This document shows, one piece after another, positions 32,128 to 33,655 of a stretch of DNA of 33,655 nt. The stretch comes from Bacillota bacterium. Its GTDB lineage: Bacteria; Bacillota; Negativicutes; Sporomusales; CTSoil-080. The notes beneath the pieces were generated by a model. The model ran no database searches. It saw nothing but the letters and a program-made list of their open reading frames with translations, and had not been told where the DNA came from. The position numbers and the translations under genes were made by a program. The stretch is taken from the NCBI GenBank assembly GCA_017889625.1, contig JAGGAD010000059.1, forward strand, positions 1 through 33,655. The letters run 5' to 3'. How positions within the stretch are numbered: the stretch's first letter is position 1; every line of letters begins with the position of its first letter.

Positions 32128-32964
32128 ATGGGATTAGAATTTAACCCGATGAGAAGTTTGATTTACGTAGACTGTATAAACGAACAATATCGTCATAAAC
32201 TAAAACATTGGTTATACTATCATCATATCCCTGAAAGTATTGCCCAATTTGGCCCGTATGTATCAAAATATGCCTTTTATCCGGCGCTTCCGGTTCCTGC
32301 TGAAGGTGAACGGTTTGGTGGCTATAAAATGCAGTTAACCGAGCATTATTGGATGGTGAATCCAATGTGTGCAGACCTTAATGTAAAAACCCTTAAAGAG
32401 TATTTCCCACTAGAAGTGCTAAAATGGCAGGGAACCATTCCGGAAGAAGTTCCGGAGGAACAGATGCTTGATGGCGATTCCGCCCGTTCTACTGGTGGTG
32501 ACAATGGAATGCCGCCGTTTATCTTTGCCTTTCTGCCGATAAGCTGGCAAGAAGACATCAAGGGTGACGGTCGCACCATGGAAGAAGGACCGAATTATCG
32601 GTGGCAGTTTATGCTTAAATATCCTGATGGAGTTTCACTGGAAGAAGGAGACAAATGGTTCTTTGAACAAGTAATACCTGTCTTTAAAAATGCTCCTGAA
32701 GTAACCCGGATTCTTACCAGTAAAGTAATTCAAAGTGTAAATGGCTGCCCATTCCAAAGAACCGTAGAAATGTGGTTTGATGGACCGAACGAATGGCGTA
32801 AAGTAGTGACAAAAGATGCTGCAGCTATTAAAAAACCTGTTTGGGCGTCCTGCGATAAATTCCCGTTTGTAAAGCCGAAATTCGAAATTGCCAGCCTGTT
32901 TTTAACTGATACCGCTGAGAGCGATAACTATACTCAGTATCGCGGCTATATCCCAATGCGCTAG
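32128..32964 (+). CDS. Two-domain EthD-like (dimeric alpha/beta barrel) protein, function unknown
   Basis: 278 residues; the ATG at 32128 follows TTGGAGA by 8-9 bases, and upstream in-frame Mets are closer than workable. Two ferredoxin-like halves can be discerned: about 8-110 (LIYVDCINEQYRHKLKHWLYYHHIPESIAQFGPYV, the EthD pattern of a strand, helix and paired His before a Gly-Pro) and about 165-275 (RWQFMLKYPDGVSLEEGDKWFFEQVIPVFKNAP, again strand-helix-helix). The middle is a Pro/Gly/Glu-rich linker (TIPEEVPEEQMLDGD). No signal peptide. EthD-like proteins act in degradation of aromatic or polyketide compounds, but this fold assignment is tentative. It is preceded by a leader peptide and a LysR gene. 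Confidence 0.55.
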   Translation: MGLEFNPMRSLIYVDCINEQYRHKLKHWLYYHHIPESIAQFGPYVSKYAFYPALPVPAEGERFGGYKMQLTEHYWMVNPMCADLNVKTLKEYFPLEVLKWQGTIPEEVPEEQMLDGDSARSTGGDNGMPPFIFAFLPISWQEDIKGDGRTMEEGPNYRWQFMLKYPDGVSLEEGDKWFFEQVIPVFKNAPEVTRILTSKVIQSVNGCPFQRTVEMWFDGPNEWRKVVTKDAAAIKKPVWASCDKFPFVKPKFEIASLFLTDTAESDNYTQYRGYIPMR

Positions 32965-32999
32965 TACATAATTAGCTATTTAGGCTAATATGCAAATAA

Positions 33000-33040
33000 T
33001 AAAAGATACTATTGATTTTATAAATCGATAGTATCTTTTA
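33000..33040. terminator. Terminator after the EthD-like gene
   Basis: TAAAAGATACTAT and ATAGTATCTTTTA arms with an inner GATTT/AAATC extension and one G-T pair; A and T runs on both sides allow both directions. Confidence 0.8.
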
Positions 33041-33228
33041 TTATCGTTAAAGTCCGTTAGCTGGTGACATTCACAAATCCTGGATTTATATACTGAAGCC
33101 GTTACATGTTATAAATATAGCAATAATAACGTCCTAAATTGAAAAACGAAATGCAACACTTGGGATCTCAAAATAAGTTATTTTAGCAGAAAAATTGATA
33201 GAAGCAAGACGGTTGCATCTTGTCATAC

Positions 33229-33256
33229 AAAAGATTGGCGATAAGCCAGTCTTTTT
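33229..33256 (+). terminator. Hairpin upstream of the transposase gene
   Basis: AAAAGATTGGC (33229-33239) and GCCAGTCTTTT (33245-33255) with one G-T pair, followed by T. Hairpins ahead of transposase genes often block read-in transcription from outside. Confidence 0.55.
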
Positions 33257-33319
33257 GTTTACAAGCCATTTCATCGCCATATATCCTGGATAGGTTGGCG
33301 GCAGAATGGAGTTATAATT

Positions 33320-33655
33320 ATGTCAAAATTTTTTACATATGAAGAAAGACTAAACCTTCAGAAATACCTAAAAGAAAGTCGCTCGTTTAAAGAAATTAGC
33401 CGTCTACTGGGGAAGAACTCGACAACGATTTCCAGAGAGGTTCGAAAGTACCTATCTGAAGTTGCAACGGGTTATCCTGGTTTTCCTTTCAACGTTTGCA
33501 AGAAGCGGTTGAACTGTAGGAAGAAAAAACTTTGCGGTAACGAATGTATGAGACCATCGGCAGCATATTGTAAGCTCTGTCAGAGATGTAATGATAATTG
33601 CCCGGACTTTATCGAGGAAATCTGCACAGCAAGATTCCGAGTGCCTTATGTATGC
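33320..33655 (+). CDS. IS30-family transposase, N-terminal part
   Basis: The first 112 codons are open to the end of the window. The N-terminal helix-turn-helix is typical of IS30 (TYEERLNLQKYLKESRSF, then KEISRLLGKNSTTISREVRK). It is followed by a Cys-rich zinc-binding segment (CKKRLNC...C...C...YCKLCQRCNDNC) seen in IS30 transposases of Clostridia and Negativicutes. GGAG lies 8 bases ahead of ATG. The DDE catalytic domain is outside the window, so whether the element is intact is unknown. Confidence 0.82.
   Translation, partial: MSKFFTYEERLNLQKYLKESRSFKEISRLLGKNSTTISREVRKYLSEVATGYPGFPFNVCKKRLNCRKKKLCGNECMRPSAAYCKLCQRCNDNCPDFIEEICTARFRVPYVC

Larger units (their letters stand above)
33121..33655 (+). 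mobile_element. IS30-family insertion sequence, left part (truncated by window)
   Basis: Supported by the transposase reading frame that begins at 33320. The left boundary is unresolved and lies somewhere after the terminator ending at 33040; the right end is outside the window, so the terminal inverted repeats cannot be compared. Confidence 0.45.

Noticed and set aside
1-33655. CRISPR arrays, tRNA or rRNA genes, phage modules
   Set aside because: No regularly spaced repeats, cloverleaf-like genes, ribosomal RNA blocks, or phage structural, integrase or restriction genes were seen on either strand.

Overview
The window looks like part of the chromosome of an anaerobic, diderm Firmicute, most likely Negativicutes of the Sporomusaceae type. 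This is inferred from three things together: strong Firmicutes-style AGGAGG ribosome binding sites and sigmaA promoters in AT-rich DNA; genes that need an outer membrane (porin-like beta-barrels ending in Phe, a full RND pump with a TolC-type partner); and anaerobe oxygen-defence functions (an FprA flavodiiron protein). No rRNA, tRNA or CRISPR array was seen.

Layout. 1-2000: the tail of a porin gene and a secreted beta-helix protein. 2200-3100: a small-protein region with a 64-residue protein and two tandem, diverged copies of a ~30-codon peptide gene, the first behind a consensus promoter and a Fur-box-like dyad. 3200-10800: a tannin/gallate locus. It holds a tannase C-terminal remnant, a UbiD-type decarboxylase (LpdC-like), a DASS-type anion transporter, a UbiX flavin prenyltransferase (LpdB-like), an LpdD-like chaperone, a convergent LysR regulator and an intact secreted tannase with a Pro/Gly-rich insert. 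A small repeat protein lies upstream of the tannase. The logic is: gallotannin esters are cut outside the cell membrane, gallate is imported, and gallate is decarboxylated to pyrogallol by a prenylated-FMN enzyme whose cofactor is made by the UbiX protein. No pyrogallol transhydroxylase or phloroglucinol reductase is present here.

11300-20000: an efflux region with a broken MarR-family regulator, a DHA2-type MFS exporter, and an RND tripartite pump (adaptor, inner-membrane pump, TolC-type channel). Palindromes of the form AGTTG-N6-CAACT sit upstream of marR and of the pump operon. Both marR and the TolC-type gene appear damaged: marR has lost its recognition-helix segment, and the TolC-type gene has a frameshift at the signal peptide and probably a missing N-terminal segment.

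20200-28100: housekeeping and accessory single genes (two GNAT acetyltransferases, a D-lactate-dehydrogenase-like enzyme, a zinc-ribbon protein, a DUF1508-like protein, a polysaccharide deacetylase, an unknown exported protein, an outer-membrane barrel protein, FprA, a YbaK-family deacylase). 28400-30730: an ABC-F protein behind a leader with a well-placed small ORF, a terminator and another long hairpin, the architecture of antibiotic-induced attenuation. 30850-33000: a LysR regulator and a two-domain EthD-like protein, the latter preceded by a 14-codon leader ORF whose Shine-Dalgarno is locked in a hairpin. The window ends inside an IS30-type transposase gene.
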